This document shows, in pieces, positions 62,489 to 64,000 of a stretch of 64,000 bases of DNA. Numbering within the stretch: the first letter of the stretch is position 1; each line of letters starts with the position of its first letter. This stretch comes from Pelodera strongyloides (taxonomy: Eukaryota; Nematoda; Chromadorea; Rhabditida; Rhabditidae). Both the position numbers and the translations under genes were made by a program. The stretch spans positions 1-64,000 of the forward strand of contig JAANDG010000243.1 in the NCBI GenBank assembly GCA_036852015.1. The letters are read 5' to 3'. The notes under the pieces are model-generated. The model ran no database searches. It was given only the letters and a program-made list of their open reading frames with translations, and was not told the DNA's origin.

Positions 62489-63142
62489 ACTGTTCCTGAC
62501 CTGACGACTTTGAGCAACTTGTTATCTGGTTGGCTAGTCGTCGTCTGCACTGATGAGGACCTCGGAGGATCGTAGCACGCTAAATTCTGTATTATCGCCC
62601 ACTCATTCTCGGACCTCACTTCAACGCGGCCCATCATCTTCTGTGTGCCGTGGGTGGCATGCGAAAAAAGGAACTATATTGTTCGCGCTCATGCGAAACA
62701 CTTGCATCAGCGACACAAGTGAATCCTAGTAGTTATTACTTTGCTAGCACACCGTGGTCTTTGACGCGGTACTTGTTGGCGAGCTAGCAATTTAAAAGAA
62801 CTGCACGGTAAAGGTTGCTTAGAATTTGGACACTTGGAGCGAGTTCTAGGGAGTATGCGGCAAAGTTTGGTTGTGTCGACGTCCAGCACCCATATCGAAT
62901 CGACTTTCACGTTGAAAAAAAATCATTTGCAAGGCTGCGCTATCCAACGAGCTAGTCAGATCACATAGTTAGAAAGTCACTTATTTAATTGTAAGGGAAT
63001 TGTGCAAATTTTCACCCACGATTGTCACTCGCTGATAAAACATAGCCACTTGCTGGTAAAGATTATTTCGATTTTTACCGGCAACCAGATGCCAACCATG
63101 TTGCTGCCGATTTTATTTTTCGCTTCAAAATTTGCACTCATC

Positions 63143-63399
63143 GATGATAAGAGATAAGATAAGCTTTTCTGTGTTAGTGGTCAACAACATGGGTTTATGT
63201 TTACTTGTAAAACGGAAAAAGGTTTTCGTGGAAATAAACTAGCAGTCAAAAGCATTCCTACTGTCACTCAAGTATATAAAAAATTGATAACTCGCACTCG
63301 ATTATTTACATGAACGTAAACGTAAACAAAAACATGTTTACTGGCACCAGATACATACCACACTTGTAATAATTTGTTTATTCAATTTGCATATATAAG
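63143..63399 (+). promoter_or_regulatory. Promoter module of copy G
   Basis: GATGATAAGAGATAAGATAAG at 63143-63163, forkhead block GTAAACGTAAAC...ACATGTTTAC at about 63315-63342, and TATATAAG at 63392-63399. Confidence 0.6.
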
Positions 63400-63480
63400 C
63401 CAACTCAACTGAATACATCAGATTCAGGTTCAATCGTATTGACTGACAAAACTTCAATCCACTCCCTAACGCCGAATACC

Positions 63481-63540
63481 ATGAACTTCGAAATGAAAAT
63501 CCGCGAAGTTGGCCACACTTATGGAGGCCTGAAGAACTGA
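63481..63540 (+). CDS. Small-peptide family copy G, 19 aa, tail cut by TGA
   Basis: ATG 63481, TGA 63538-63540. It reads MNFEMKIREVGHTYGGLKN. As in copy E, TGA stands where AGA is expected, and the frame beyond still spells IRRPFRS before a TAA. The unit (62930-64000) is an inverted duplicate of the unit around copy E, so the TGA was probably inherited from their common source. The GG core is altered to VG. Confidence 0.58.
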   Translation: MNFEMKIREVGHTYGGLKN

Positions 63541-64000
63541 ATACGTCGTCCGTTCCGTTCATAATCATCATTATATATTTGTTCGCTTAGTAGACCAACA
63601 GGTAATACATTTCAGGTATCAAACGTCTATTTGAATATTTTTAAAATGGTGTAATGATGGTGCAATGGTGTCAATGAGCCAAACACTAGTCCTTACAAGC
63701 TTATAGGCTTGCAACCATGCAGAACTACGTTGTGATCTACATAGTTAGTGAATCTTTAAAAAGTCAGCGCAAATATGTATGATAACAACATTTTCAGATT
63801 CACATCATGTATTCGCCGGCAGTCTCTTCCAACAACAAGTCACATGAACAAAGCAAGGCAGTATATTTGTAAACTTAAACTCGGTTTTTGTAATTGAATA
63901 AAATATTCACTCTCAAATTATTCACATGAATTTGATCACGCAAGTGATATAACTCACATAGACTCAAATCATGTTGATCTTATATTATTTTCTACACAGC

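Overview
The window looks like nematode nuclear DNA. The genes are split into many short exons with GT..AG introns. Several start codons sit just after a splice-acceptor-like site with no recognisable upstream exon, as expected for spliced-leader trans-splicing. The protein set (Mn-type CDF transporter, IkB/p105-like ankyrin protein, bestrophin, type II transmembrane collagen ending in a GLDAPC..GPDGLP module) fits a rhabditid-type worm. Species cannot be decided from sequence alone. Introns and spacers are packed with short palindromic (foldback) elements, most of them bounded by TTAA.

Layout. 1-2.4 kb: spacer. 2.4-6.1 kb (+): ten-exon cation diffusion facilitator transporter, 351 aa. 6.9-15.9 kb (+): nineteen-exon gene for a degenerate NF-kB p105/Relish-like protein, with a Rel-type IPT domain, ankyrin repeats and a C-terminal death-like domain; its frame is broken here by an 8-bp tandem duplication. 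17.8-18.75 kb (+): small two-exon gene of unknown function with an acidic tail. 21.7-27.3 kb (+): fourteen-exon bestrophin chloride channel, 552 aa. 29.7-46.5 kb (-): 23-exon transmembrane collagen, 790 aa, probably the col-99 orthologue. 46.5-52.4 kb: spacer with repeats.

52.4-64 kb is the most unusual part. It holds an array of at least seven copies, in both orientations, of a tiny gene. Each copy has a TATA box 70-89 bp before the ATG, a short leader, and an ORF of 19-28 codons with the core (I/L/V/M)KIREGG and, in most, a cationic tail RNRIRRP.RP. The best preserved copies share an upstream module with clustered forkhead-type (GTAAACA) and GATA-type (AGATAAGATAAG) sites. I recognise no known family; this is the best candidate for an undescribed system. 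Two sister copies have TGA where the others have AGA, and three further copies have lost the start codon or coding part.

Exon coordinates were derived by hand from splice consensus, reading phase and protein-family similarity. Every multi-exon model keeps an open frame from start to stop except the ankyrin gene. The first exon of the p105-like gene is the least certain.
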